From assembly GCA_023251075.1 (NCBI GenBank), contig JAHEZM010000014.1, positions 1 through 64,000 of the forward strand: 64,000 nt of DNA. Direction: 5' to 3'. Shown one piece after another: positions 45,555 through 54,302 of the stretch. The position numbers were made by a program, and so were the translations under genes. How positions within the stretch are numbered: position 1 is the first letter of the stretch; each line of letters begins with the position of its first letter. The notes beneath the pieces were generated by a model. The model made no database searches, was not told where the DNA came from, and was given only the letters and a program-made list of their open reading frames with translations. The DNA comes from Flavobacteriales bacterium. Its GTDB lineage: Bacteria; Bacteroidota; Bacteroidia; Flavobacteriales_C; GCA-002722245.

Positions 45555-45863
45555 TTACTTATTAGTCATTCCCAAAAACTCATCTTTACTTTTTGGGTTC
45601 ACCAAAAATGTTGTAGCCTTTGGATATGCCGAAAGAAAGGTTTTTGGAAAGCTTACTTTTTTATTCGAATTCCATTTAAATTCAAAGGCATGTAATTCTT
45701 TCATTTCCTCAATATAATCAATTTCTTGCTGTTGAGTAGTACGCCAAAAAAAACAATTCACTTTTTTCAGTAGCATACTATTCAATTTCAATCGTTCACT
45801 CACCAAATAATTTTCCCACAAAGCCCCAACATCATTATGTTTATTTTGGATATTATTCCAATA
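45555..45863 (-). pseudogene. Remnant of a DUF4143-type AAA ATPase gene (C-terminal end)
   Basis: The open frame from 45863 to 45555 reads NKHNDVGALWENYLVSERLK, then FFWRTTQQQEIDYIEE, FEFKWNSNKKVSFPKTF and YPKATTFLVN: the C-terminal nuclease-like part of AAA-family proteins with a DUF4143 domain. Full proteins have about 380-400 residues with a P-loop ATPase domain; only the last 100 or so remain, with an in-frame stop upstream. A TTG at 45821 could initiate an 88-residue product, but the remnant is most simply a decayed accessory gene. It faces away from polA. Confidence 0.7.
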
Positions 45864-45940
45864 TTATTATGTTATTGGAAATTTTACTTTCCAAATTGTT
45901 TGGATTGTTTTGTACATTTAAATCCCATTAAATTTTTGAC

Positions 45941-48751
45941 ATGTCTTCAGAAAAAAAACTTTTCCTCATAGATGCTTTTGCCATCATTTTTCGTTCGTAT
46001 TTCGCTTTTGGCAGTAATCAACGATACAATTCAAAAGGATTGAATACATCGGTAATGTTGGGATTCACCAATACATTGCTTGAAATATTAAACAAAGAAA
46101 AACCATCGCACATTGCTATTGTTTTCGATCCGCAAGGCAAAACATTTCGTGAAGATATGTTTCCTGCTTACAAAGCACATCGTGATGAAACACCTGAAGA
46201 TATTAAGAAGGCTATTCCGTACATTTTTAAATTGGCGGAAGCTTTCAATATTAAATCGGTGGTGGTACCCAGTTATGAGGCTGATGATGTAATTGGAACA
46301 TTAGCGAAACGTGCAGAAAGAGAGGGCTTCAAAACGTATATGATGACTCCTGATAAGGATTTTGCTCAATTGGTAACCGATAATATTTTATTGTATCGTC
46401 CGGCTAAAAGTGGTAATGCTGCGGAGGTTTGGGGTATTAAAGAAGTATGTGCAAAATTTGAAGTGCAACGTGTAGAGCAGGTAATTGATATTTTAGGATT
46501 GTGGGGTGATAGTGCCGATAATATTCCTGGAATTCCTGGAATAGGAGAGAAGACTTCTAAATTGTTAATCGCCAAATACAATAGTGTGGAAGGGCTTATT
46601 GCTAACGCGCAGGAGCTGAAAGGAAAACAAAAAGAAAATGTAATTCAGTTTGCAGAACAAGGTTTATTATCTAAAAAACTAGCAACCATAGAATTGAATG
46701 TTCCTGTTGATTTTTCTACCGATGATTTGAAATTTCAAGAACATGATAAAGAAAAAATAACTGAGCTTTTTAATGAGTTAGAGTTTAGAACTCTGGCGCA
46801 AAGAATACTAGGAACGAAAGGAAGTGAGGAGAGTGGGAGTGAGAAAACAATGGAGAAAGCAAAGCCATCTGCACAAGGCCAGTTTGATATGTTTGCAGTT
46901 GCAGAAGAAGAGCCAATTGTGGAGGAACAGCAAGTGCATTACAAAACTATTACCGATGTTCCGCACAATTATATTCTCATCAACAACGAGGAAGAAGCAG
47001 ATCAATTAATTGCTCTTTTAGCCACTCAAAAAGAGTTTTGTTTTGATAGCGAAACTACGGGTATCGATTCTCATGTTGCCGATGTGGTTGGCTTGTCTTT
47101 TTCTTTTGAAGCGTATAAAGCATGGTATGTAAATATTCCTGAAGGTGAAGCCGGTAAAGTACGTTTGATGAAATTCAAATCGCTTTTTGAAAATGAAAGT
47201 ATTTCTAAAATCGGACAAAATATTAAATACGATATGAATGTTTTGTTGCAATACGGAATTGCAGTGAAAGGAAAATTGTTCGACACCATGTTGGCGCATT
47301 ATTTAATTGAGCCCGATATGCGTCACAACATGGATTATTTAGCGGAAACTTATTTGGCATATAAACCTGTTTCCATTGAAACATTGATCGGTAAAAAAGG
47401 AAAAAATCAAAGCAGTATGCGCGATGTAGAACTCGAAAAAATTAAAGAGTACGCTGCTGAAGATGCTGATGTAACCTATCAATTGAAAGTGATTCTTGAA
47501 AAAATATTGCAAGAAAAAGGCGATATCAAATTGTTTGAAGAAATAGAAATGCCATTGGTGCCGGTGTTATCGAAAATGGAGATGGAAGGAATTAAAATCG
47601 ATACGAATGCACTGCTAGAATTTTCAAAAGAATTATTAGAACAATTGATTCAATTGGAAAAAGAAATTTATGCCGATGCAGGAGTAGAATTCAATATCAA
47701 TTCGCCTAAGCAAATGGGAGATGTTTTGTTTGAAACATTGAAGTTGGATGAGAAGGCGAAGAAAACAAAAACCGGACAGTACGCCACTTCTGAAGAAGTT
47801 TTACAAAAGTTGGTGTATAAACATCCTATAATTCAAAAGATTTTAGATTATCGTGGATTACAAAAATTAAAATCGACTTATGTGGATGCTTTACCCGAAA
47901 TGGTAAACAAAGAAACAGGTAAAATTCACACCAGTTTTTCGCAGGCTGTTGCAGCTACAGGAAGATTAAGTTCGGTGAATCCTAACTTGCAAAATATTCC
48001 TATCAAAACAGCGAAAGGAAGAGAAGTTAGAAAGGCATTTATTCCCAACGAAGAAAATCATGTTTTACTATCTGCCGATTATTCTCAGGTAGAATTGCGA
48101 TTGATTGCCGAGTTAAGTGGAGATATAGGAATGATAGAAGCTTTTCAAAGCAAACAAGATATTCACTCTGCCACAGCATCTAAAGTTTTTAATGTTCCTT
48201 TAGAAGAAGTGACCAAAGAAATGAGAGGAAAAGCTAAGATGGTAAACTTTGGAATTATCTATGGAATTTCTGCTTTCGGTTTAGCGCAACGTTTGAATAT
48301 TTCGAGAACTGAAGCGAAAGAAATTATCGATAATTATTTCTCAAAATATCCGCGCATTCGTGAGTATATGGACGAGAGTATCGACAACGCTAAACAAACC
48401 ACTTTTGTAAAAACATTGATGGGTAGAAAACGTTATTTAAAAGATATCAATTCTGCCAACGCCGTGGTGCGTGGTTATGCCGAGCGAAATGCGATAAACG
48501 CACCTATACAAGGTTCTGCTGCTGATATTATCAAGAAAGCAATGATTGATATTCAAAAAGAATTAGATGTATCAAACCTCAAAGCAAAAATGGTTTTACA
48601 AGTGCATGATGAGTTGGTGTTTACCGTTCCTGTTGACGAGGTGGAATTACTTAAACCAATAGTGAAACGTGGAATGGAAAACGCGGTACAAACACGAGTG
48701 CCTTTGGAAGTAGAAATGAGTACAGGTAAAAATTGGTTAGAGGCGCATTAA
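45941..48751 (+). CDS. polA: DNA polymerase I
   Basis: A 936-residue family A polymerase with all three domains. The 5'-3' exonuclease (1-300) has GLWGDSADNIPGIPGIGEKT (split as GLWGDSADNIPG and IPGIGEKT). The 3'-5' exonuclease has an intact DxE (Asp369, Glu371 in FDSETTG), unlike the inactive version of some bacteria. The polymerase has Asp713 in SADYSQVELR, the O-helix KMVNFGIIYG and Asp890 in QVHDELVF. It functions in Okazaki-fragment processing and repair. A linker rich in Glu (about 300-335) joins the first two domains. Confidence 0.97.
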   Translation: MSSEKKLFLIDAFAIIFRSYFAFGSNQRYNSKGLNTSVMLGFTNTLLEILNKEKPSHIAIVFDPQGKTFREDMFPAYKAHRDETPEDIKKAIPYIFKLAEAFNIKSVVVPSYEADDVIGTLAKRAEREGFKTYMMTPDKDFAQLVTDNILLYRPAKSGNAAEVWGIKEVCAKFEVQRVEQVIDILGLWGDSADNIPGIPGIGEKTSKLLIAKYNSVEGLIANAQELKGKQKENVIQFAEQGLLSKKLATIELNVPVDFSTDDLKFQEHDKEKITELFNELEFRTLAQRILGTKGSEESGSEKTMEKAKPSAQGQFDMFAVAEEEPIVEEQQVHYKTITDVPHNYILINNEEEADQLIALLATQKEFCFDSETTGIDSHVADVVGLSFSFEAYKAWYVNIPEGEAGKVRLMKFKSLFENESISKIGQNIKYDMNVLLQYGIAVKGKLFDTMLAHYLIEPDMRHNMDYLAETYLAYKPVSIETLIGKKGKNQSSMRDVELEKIKEYAAEDADVTYQLKVILEKILQEKGDIKLFEEIEMPLVPVLSKMEMEGIKIDTNALLEFSKELLEQLIQLEKEIYADAGVEFNINSPKQMGDVLFETLKLDEKAKKTKTGQYATSEEVLQKLVYKHPIIQKILDYRGLQKLKSTYVDALPEMVNKETGKIHTSFSQAVAATGRLSSVNPNLQNIPIKTAKGREVRKAFIPNEENHVLLSADYSQVELRLIAELSGDIGMIEAFQSKQDIHSATASKVFNVPLEEVTKEMRGKAKMVNFGIIYGISAFGLAQRLNISRTEAKEIIDNYFSKYPRIREYMDESIDNAKQTTFVKTLMGRKRYLKDINSANAVVRGYAERNAINAPIQGSAADIIKKAMIDIQKELDVSNLKAKMVLQVHDELVFTVPVDEVELLKPIVKRGMENAVQTRVPLEVEMSTGKNWLEAH

Positions 48752-48752
48752 A

Positions 48753-51134
48753 TTATTGTTTAATCACTTTAACCGAAGAAATCAGGTTGTTTACTTTATC
48801 AAACAAAGCAAAAGTGTAAATACCCGATTCAAAATCATCAAGTGTTAAGTTAAATTTATTTTCCCCAATGATTCCACCTACCATGGCTATGAATTTTTCT
48901 TTTCCGCTTAAACTATAAGCTTTCAAATAATAAATTCCACCATCTTCAGAAAAGAAATCAAAAGTGGTTGCGTTGATTGCCGGATTGGGAAAGGCGTACA
49001 GTTGTGTTTTCTGACTAGTAGAAAAATTCACGAAGGTTATTTTTGATTTTTGTGTGGCGCCATCAATATCTACCTCTTCTAATTCGTAATAATTTATTCC
49101 TTCTAATGGTGAATTATCAATAAAAGAATAATCAATTTTTTTATTGCTGTTTCCGGCAGCAGAAATTTTACCAATTACTTGCCATTGGTTGTCGGAACCA
49201 GCTCGGCGCACATTGAAATAGTCGCTGTTTTTCTCAGAAACGGTAGTCCAGTAAACATCAATTTCATCGCCATTTTTTTCAGCATCGAAGGAAATTAATT
49301 CAACCGGTAAAGTACTGGTAGGTACAAGTTCTCCGGTGACAGTGGTGCTAATTTGTGTGGCAGCATAAGAACTTGCTCCGTTTTTGAAGTAAATCTGGGC
49401 TTTGTGTCCAGCATCTAATTCGTTCGACGAACCAGTTTTTATGATTGCGCCGGTACCTGTTGTGCCATTAAATCCACCGCTCCAGTTTTTGATGGTTAGT
49501 ATTTTACTGGCAGTCCATGTTACACCATTACTTGCAGCAAAAGCAACCTGGTGATTACTATTACTACTCACTAGATCGATTATTGAACCGGCACTAATCA
49601 TTAAAGTTCCCATTGTTTCGGCATAACCGGCAGATAGTGTGCCTCCATTCATTTTAACTTGTGTGGATGGAATTATATTTGCAGCTCCCAAAGTAAGGGT
49701 TCCTGCGGTAATGGTAGTTGTTCCTGTCCATGAGCTGGCTGTACTTAAATTAAAATTTCCAGAGCCAGTTTTTGTAAAAGCTCCCACGGTGTAGGCACCT
49801 CCAGTTTGTCCGTCATTTGCTCCTCCACTGGTGATGGTTGAGTTTCCATCGCTGATGGTTAATGTGCCATCAGATCCGGCAGTGCCGCCTGTACCATAAG
49901 CTGAAGTGATAGCACCAGAGGTGGTTAATCCTGAAGGACCTGTAATGCTAATAGCCCCTCCGTTAGATGATCCTGTGCCTCGTGAAGTTCCTCCCGAGCA
50001 GGAAATTGCATTGGCACTACTGTAAGTGGTACCTGCAGTTAAAGTTATAGCCCCTCCATTTCCACCACTTTGGTTGGTTGTACTCGAACCCGAGGCACCT
50101 CCTGTAGCTGTTATGGTGGCAGATCCGGAGTTAGCAATAGAACCTGCAGTGGCAATAATTGTTATACTTCCTCCCACTCCCCCGTTACCATTACCTGCTC
50201 CTGCTCCTCCTGTAGTATTGATAGCAGTAGTATTGGAATAGTTGGTTGCGGCAGTGAAGGCTAATGTTCCGCCGGTCCCTCCATGACCAGGAGTTCCATT
50301 GGCTGTACCTCCTGCTCCTCCTGTACTCGTAATACCAATGGTAATAGCAATAGTGGTAGAACTGGCAGTAAGGGTAATGGATCCACCAGGTCCACCACTA
50401 GCAGTACCTGCAGCGGCACCTCCGGAGTTGTTTACAGCTCCCGTAGCAATCGAAATACTTGTTCCACTAAAGGTTAAGTCTCCCCCGTCACCTCCGTAGG
50501 AGTTTGCTCCCGATCCTGTTCCTCCAGGGGCGCCTTGCGCAGTGATGGCGGCAGTGGTTGAAACGGCTCCTGATGAAGCGGTTAAAGTAATATCTCCTGC
50601 ATCTCCTCCTGGATCCGTACTTCCGCTATTGGCTGCGCCCCCTGTGGTGGTTAATGCTGCATTGATGGTAACCCCGCTAGGCCCCGTAAATACTATGTTT
50701 GTTCCTGGATACCCTTCGCCAGTAGTGGATGCGGGGGTTAAATTGATAGCATTGCTAATTGTAATTGAGCCGGCAGCAGTAATAGTGAAAGTATATTGAG
50801 TAGTACTAGTGGTAGCGGCGGTAATTGTAGAGGAGGTGGTAACATTTCCAGATTGTGTTCCAGTTCCACTACAGGCGGTTAATATAATGATGTTTCCCGC
50901 GGTATATCCACTTCCTAACAGTCGATTCTGAATTTCGGTTCTATTAACAGTTGCACTATTGGCACTTGGAGTAAAAGTATGATTAGGCGCTGAGTATGCC
51001 CATGAGCCATTAGCATCGGCCGTAGTGATGACAACATCGGCATTACCTGAAGCAAAAACAGAATTTTTGGAAAACAAAATACTGCAAAAACAGAACGATA
51101 TAGTTAATATCCTCAAATGATAAAATTGATTCAT
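48753..51134 (-). CDS. Gly/Ser/Thr-rich T9SS cargo with repeats and a sorting domain
   Basis: A 793-residue secreted protein: signal peptide (ILTISFCFCSILFSKNSVFA), a long repetitive region (about 170-470) of degenerate units such as GGAGGTANGTPGHGGTGG and ITLTASSTTIAITI, each roughly 45-50 residues with a Gly-rich and a Thr/Ser-rich half, then a PATR-like stretch (TGTTTITAGTLTLGAANIIP), and a C-terminal T9SS sorting domain (YAFPNPAINATTF, KAYSLSGKEKF, ESGIYTFALFDK). It probably forms a surface beta-helix or adhesin. The DNA of the repeats is GC-richer and unlike its neighbours. Its stop lies one base from the polA stop. Confidence 0.82.
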   Translation of the reverse strand: MNQFYHLRILTISFCFCSILFSKNSVFASGNADVVITTADANGSWAYSAPNHTFTPSANSATVNRTEIQNRLLGSGYTAGNIIILTACSGTGTQSGNVTTSSTITAATTSTTQYTFTITAAGSITISNAINLTPASTTGEGYPGTNIVFTGPSGVTINAALTTTGGAANSGSTDPGGDAGDITLTASSGAVSTTAAITAQGAPGGTGSGANSYGGDGGDLTFSGTSISIATGAVNNSGGAAAGTASGGPGGSITLTASSTTIAITIGITSTGGAGGTANGTPGHGGTGGTLAFTAATNYSNTTAINTTGGAGAGNGNGGVGGSITIIATAGSIANSGSATITATGGASGSSTTNQSGGNGGAITLTAGTTYSSANAISCSGGTSRGTGSSNGGAISITGPSGLTTSGAITSAYGTGGTAGSDGTLTISDGNSTITSGGANDGQTGGAYTVGAFTKTGSGNFNLSTASSWTGTTTITAGTLTLGAANIIPSTQVKMNGGTLSAGYAETMGTLMISAGSIIDLVSSNSNHQVAFAASNGVTWTASKILTIKNWSGGFNGTTGTGAIIKTGSSNELDAGHKAQIYFKNGASSYAATQISTTVTGELVPTSTLPVELISFDAEKNGDEIDVYWTTVSEKNSDYFNVRRAGSDNQWQVIGKISAAGNSNKKIDYSFIDNSPLEGINYYELEEVDIDGATQKSKITFVNFSTSQKTQLYAFPNPAINATTFDFFSEDGGIYYLKAYSLSGKEKFIAMVGGIIGENKFNLTLDDFESGIYTFALFDKVNNLISSVKVIKQ

Positions 51135-51215
51135 AGTCGTTATTAGTTTCGTAATTAATAGGAGAAATTAATAGGTTCCGCAGATAGCTAAAGTAGGTTT
51201 TATTTATTTGATAGT

Positions 51216-51273
51216 CAATGGTTAATTAACGTATTTTTATCTTTATCACGTTCCTAATAACCATTGTTTTTTT
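51216..51273 (+). terminator. Two-tier hairpin followed by a T-run upstream of the VWA gene
   Basis: CAATGGTTA (51216-51224) pairs with TAACCATTG (51258-51266), and AACGT (51228-51232) with ACGTT (51248-51252) inside it; seven T residues follow. It has the form of an intrinsic terminator, yet no annotated plus-strand gene ends here. The gap 51135-51329 also has a direct repeat (TTAATAGG twice at about 51155-51176). It may end a small RNA or attenuate the VWA transcript. Confidence 0.35.
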
Positions 51274-51329
51274 AAAAGAGGAAATTTAAGCTTGAAAAAA
51301 CTGTATTTTTAAAATAGCATCTTTGTGAG

Positions 51330-52652
51330 ATGAAATATATTTTCTTTTTTTTGTTATTTTTTTCCTTTAGGCTGTCAGCACAAGTAAATCAGCGAGGATT
51401 AATTTTTAGTACTACCGAATTTAATTATGGAAAAGTTGAAAATTGGATTAGCAGAATTGATAGTATTAAGGTTACCAATACCACAACAGAAAAAGTTTTT
51501 ATTTTAAAACAACATTATCCTTCCGATTTTGAAGTACGATTTCCAATAGGTGGAATCGAATCCGGAGAAAGTGGATTTGTAGAAATTATTTTTAATCCGA
51601 AGAAAAAAGGAAAATTCAAAAGAAGTATAGCTTTGTATCATACGGCATCTTTTGATTCTGTGTCTATAAAATTTAAAGGTGAAGTGTTAAGCTTCGATCC
51701 TTATGCTATGCAGGAGTGTCCTTCGTTTTCTGCTCCGCAGAAAAAAAGAACTGAGTTTGATATAGATATTTTACTGATCGATTCCCTTACTCAAAAACCA
51801 TTGGCCAACTCTTTTGTTGAAATTGCAAAAGGAGATCAATATGTACAATATAAAACCGATGAGAACGGACAATTAAAAGTGAAATCATTTATTGGGTTAT
51901 TTGTGATTTATGCCGATCATCCCGATTACAACAGCAAGGAATTTGTGCGTTATTTTAACCCACAAAATAACAGTGTTATAATAACTTTACTTCCGGTTAA
52001 AAATGAAACTGTTATTGAAATAAAAAAAGAGGATGTACTTGAAACAATTACAAAAGACACTTTGAAATATTACTCTACTTTTTCTAGTGAGACTTATAAA
52101 GAAAATCATTTTGTTTTTTTAATCGATGTTTCTCAAAGTATGAACACTCTTGATCGATTACCACTTCTGAAAAAAAGTATGTATTCTTTGGTTGGGTTAA
52201 TGAGAGTAGAAGATAAAATTACAGTGGTCACTTATGCCGATAATGTTCATATTTTACTTACATCGGTTTCTGGTTTGGAAAAGGAAAAGATTTTGAATGT
52301 GATAGACGGACTTACGGCAAAAGGGAATACGGAAGGTGCTTATGCTATAGAGGAATCTTATGCTATTGCCCAACAACATTTCATTGTTGGAGGTGTAAAC
52401 CAAATTATTTTGGCAACCGATGGTGGATTTACGGGATTGGCGGAATCGAAAATTAAATTGCAAAAATTGGTGAAGAAGAGAGCAAAAAAAGGAATTTGTT
52501 TTTCGGTTTTAACGTTTGGCAATAATAAAACCGGAAAAAAAGTAATGGAAGAAATATCGGTGGATGGAGGTGGTTTTTATTTGTTTATGGAGGATGAAAA
52601 AACAGGAAAGGAAAAATTGATTGAAAAAGTGAAAAAAATGTCGAAGAAATAA
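51330..52652 (+). CDS. Exported VWA-domain protein with a DUF1573-like N-terminus
   Basis: A 440-residue exported protein: signal peptide (FFFLLFFSFRLSA before Gln), an N-terminal immunoglobulin-like domain similar to DUF1573 (FNYGKVENW, VTNTTTEKVFILKQHYPSDF, FNPKKKGKFKRSI), a carboxypeptidase-regulatory-like segment (KPLANSFVEIAKGD, DENGQLKV), and a von Willebrand A domain at about 258-430 with the metal-site motif DVSQS (Asp266, Ser268, Ser270) and LATDGG. VWA domains bind partners through a metal ion; the partner is unknown. It converges with the permease gene with a one-base gap. Confidence 0.85.
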   Translation: MKYIFFFLLFFSFRLSAQVNQRGLIFSTTEFNYGKVENWISRIDSIKVTNTTTEKVFILKQHYPSDFEVRFPIGGIESGESGFVEIIFNPKKKGKFKRSIALYHTASFDSVSIKFKGEVLSFDPYAMQECPSFSAPQKKRTEFDIDILLIDSLTQKPLANSFVEIAKGDQYVQYKTDENGQLKVKSFIGLFVIYADHPDYNSKEFVRYFNPQNNSVIITLLPVKNETVIEIKKEDVLETITKDTLKYYSTFSSETYKENHFVFLIDVSQSMNTLDRLPLLKKSMYSLVGLMRVEDKITVVTYADNVHILLTSVSGLEKEKILNVIDGLTAKGNTEGAYAIEESYAIAQQHFIVGGVNQIILATDGGFTGLAESKIKLQKLVKKRAKKGICFSVLTFGNNKTGKKVMEEISVDGGGFYLFMEDEKTGKEKLIEKVKKMSKK

Positions 52653-52653
52653 A

Positions 52654-53862
52654 TTATTTTTTTTCTTCCTTCATTGCCAAAACAGGAATCAACGAGGTTA
52701 ATGCATTTACGCTACACACCACCACAAAAGTGAAAATAATATCAGGAATTTGAATGTTGATAGGGTAAGCATCAATGGTAAAATTGGCGCCAATTTTCAG
52801 AAAGCCATAATGGGCTTGAAGTAAACAGAGTGTGAGTCCTAGGATTAATCCTATAATAGCTCCAATGAACCCAATAATAAAACTTTCGAGCCAAAAAATT
52901 CTTTTGATTTGGGCATTCGTTGCGCCCATACTTCGCAGAATGAAAACATCTTTTTTCTTATCAATGATCAACATAAACAATGATCCAATTACATTGAAAA
53001 TGGCTAGGAAGGTAAATACAATTAGTATAAAAGCAGTAAGCCATTTTTCTGTTTCTAAAGTCTTAAATAAAAATGCATTTTGTTCGAAGCGTGTTTTCAC
53101 CTCAAAGTTTTTTCCTAATAAATTTTGCAAGGTTATTTTAGTTTCATTTACCAATTCATCATTCGCTAAACCAATTTCAATAGCGCTTACTTTATCACCC
53201 AATTGCAACAATTCGTTAGCGTAATCTTTATTGATGATGATATAATTTCCAAAATCTTCATTAATATCGAAAGTGCCCATGGGTGTGGCCGATATCGATT
53301 GAAACATTTCGGTTTGAATACCATCTTCTTGAAAAGAAGGAATATAAATATTGATTCTTGCGTATGGGTTTTTTGGATTCACGCCTAATTTAAGAGCAAG
53401 CAAGTAAGATAGAACGGCGAATTGTTGCCCGTTACCCGATAGCATAAAGTATCCATCTTCTCCTTTACGCATCATTTTTTCGATGCCCGTCATTTCCTTA
53501 AATCCTTTACTTACTCCTTTTAGTTTTGCTACTTCCTGATTTTCTTCATATTTCAATAAAACGGTTTCTTCTACCGTTTCAACATAATGAAGAATGTTTG
53601 GAATTTTTTTAATGGAATTGCGCAGCGGGTCATTTACAGGAAAATTTTTGCCTTTTACAACTGTAATTTTCAAATCGGGATCAAAACTGGAATACAATCC
53701 TTTTACTGTTTCATTCATTCCATTTGCAGCAGAAAGCACAATGATAGAAGCAGCAGAAACAATGGCCACAACTGCGATAGAAATCCAGGTAATCCAATTG
53801 ATAATGTTTTTGGATTTTTTAGCGAAAAAATATCGGGAAGCTATTTTAAGTTCGAAATTCAT
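52654..53862 (-). CDS. LolC/E-type ABC transporter permease
   Basis: A 402-residue permease of the MacB/LolE superfamily, which in Gram-negatives extracts lipoproteins for outer-membrane sorting or drives mechanotransmission. One N-terminal helix (about 22-48, WITWISIAVVAIVSAASIIVLSAANGM split as WITWISIAVVAIVSA and SIIVLSAANGM) is followed by a periplasmic domain and three C-terminal helices (about 275-395) with the FtsX signature region IFVLRSMGAT-like FILRSMGATNAQIKRIFW. The ATPase is not adjacent. It follows rbfA by 15 bases on the same strand, a pairing common in Bacteroidota. Confidence 0.85.
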   Translation of the reverse strand: MNFELKIASRYFFAKKSKNIINWITWISIAVVAIVSAASIIVLSAANGMNETVKGLYSSFDPDLKITVVKGKNFPVNDPLRNSIKKIPNILHYVETVEETVLLKYEENQEVAKLKGVSKGFKEMTGIEKMMRKGEDGYFMLSGNGQQFAVLSYLLALKLGVNPKNPYARINIYIPSFQEDGIQTEMFQSISATPMGTFDINEDFGNYIIINKDYANELLQLGDKVSAIEIGLANDELVNETKITLQNLLGKNFEVKTRFEQNAFLFKTLETEKWLTAFILIVFTFLAIFNVIGSLFMLIIDKKKDVFILRSMGATNAQIKRIFWLESFIIGFIGAIIGLILGLTLCLLQAHYGFLKIGANFTIDAYPINIQIPDIIFTFVVVCSVNALTSLIPVLAMKEEKK

Positions 53863-53877
53863 GTTTCAAACTAAGTT

Positions 53878-54213
53878 CTATTTTTTCAACAGGTTGTTTA
53901 TTTTTTCTGCGTAATCTAAGGAGTCATCGATCACAAAAATCAATTCAGGAGTTTTTCTCAATTGATGACGAATAGTGGTTGCCAAGCGTTTTCTGATTTC
54001 TTTGTTTTGTTCTTTTACAATGGCTAAAACTTTATCTTTTTGCGGATTCATGATGCTGATAAATACTCTAGCTGTAGATAGATCGGGAGCAACCCGTACT
54101 TGAGTAACTGTAATGAAAGCACCGCCAAATAAGTTTTTACTTTCTTTCTGAAATATTTGCGCCAATTCTTCCTGGAGCAAGGTGCCTACTTTGTTTTGTC
54201 TTCGTGAATCCAT
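53878..54213 (-). CDS. rbfA: Ribosome-binding factor A
   Basis: A 111-residue KH-type protein that helps 30S subunit maturation and 16S rRNA processing. The family pattern is complete: RRQNKVGTLLQEELAQIF, TVTQVRVAPDLSTARVFISI, and a C-terminal RHQLRKTPELIFVIDDSLDY (each 20 residues or fewer). The length is normal. It is the first gene of a two-gene unit with the LolE-like permease. Confidence 0.93.
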   Translation of the reverse strand: MDSRRQNKVGTLLQEELAQIFQKESKNLFGGAFITVTQVRVAPDLSTARVFISIMNPQKDKVLAIVKEQNKEIRKRLATTIRHQLRKTPELIFVIDDSLDYAEKINNLLKK

Positions 54214-54233
54214 GCCCTAAATTAATATTTAAA

Positions 54234-54278
54234 GTTCAATGTTCAATGTTCAATGTTCAAAGTTAGCTAACTTTGAAC
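54234..54278. repeat. GTTCAAT tandem repeat joined to a 24-bp perfect palindrome
   Basis: GTTCAAT occurs three times in a row (54234-54254) and runs into a perfect 24-base palindrome, GTTCAAAGTTAG/CTAACTTTGAAC (54255-54278). The whole lies in the 89-base gap between the divergent rbfA and the exporter gene. It may be a bidirectional operator, a terminator-like cruciform, or one copy of a dispersed intergenic repeat. Confidence 0.75.
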
Positions 54279-54290
54279 CTTCATTTCTCT

Positions 54291-54298
54291 TATATTTG
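54291..54298 (+). promoter_or_regulatory. Candidate -7 box for the exporter gene
   Basis: TATATTTG matches TAnnTTTG and ends four bases before the ATG at 54303, so transcripts could start at or beside the start codon. TTTG at 54272-54275, within the palindrome, is a possible upstream box with a short 15-base spacer. Confidence 0.4.
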
Positions 54299-54302
54299 GC
54301 GA

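Noticed and set aside
50026-50799. Several Pro- or Cys-rich open frames on the plus strand
   Set aside because: They are antisense to the Gly/Thr-rich repeats of the T9SS cargo gene and are products of skewed composition.
54234-54278. Possible CRISPR array
   Set aside because: The repeat units are seven bases and directly adjacent, without spacers, and no cas gene is in the window.
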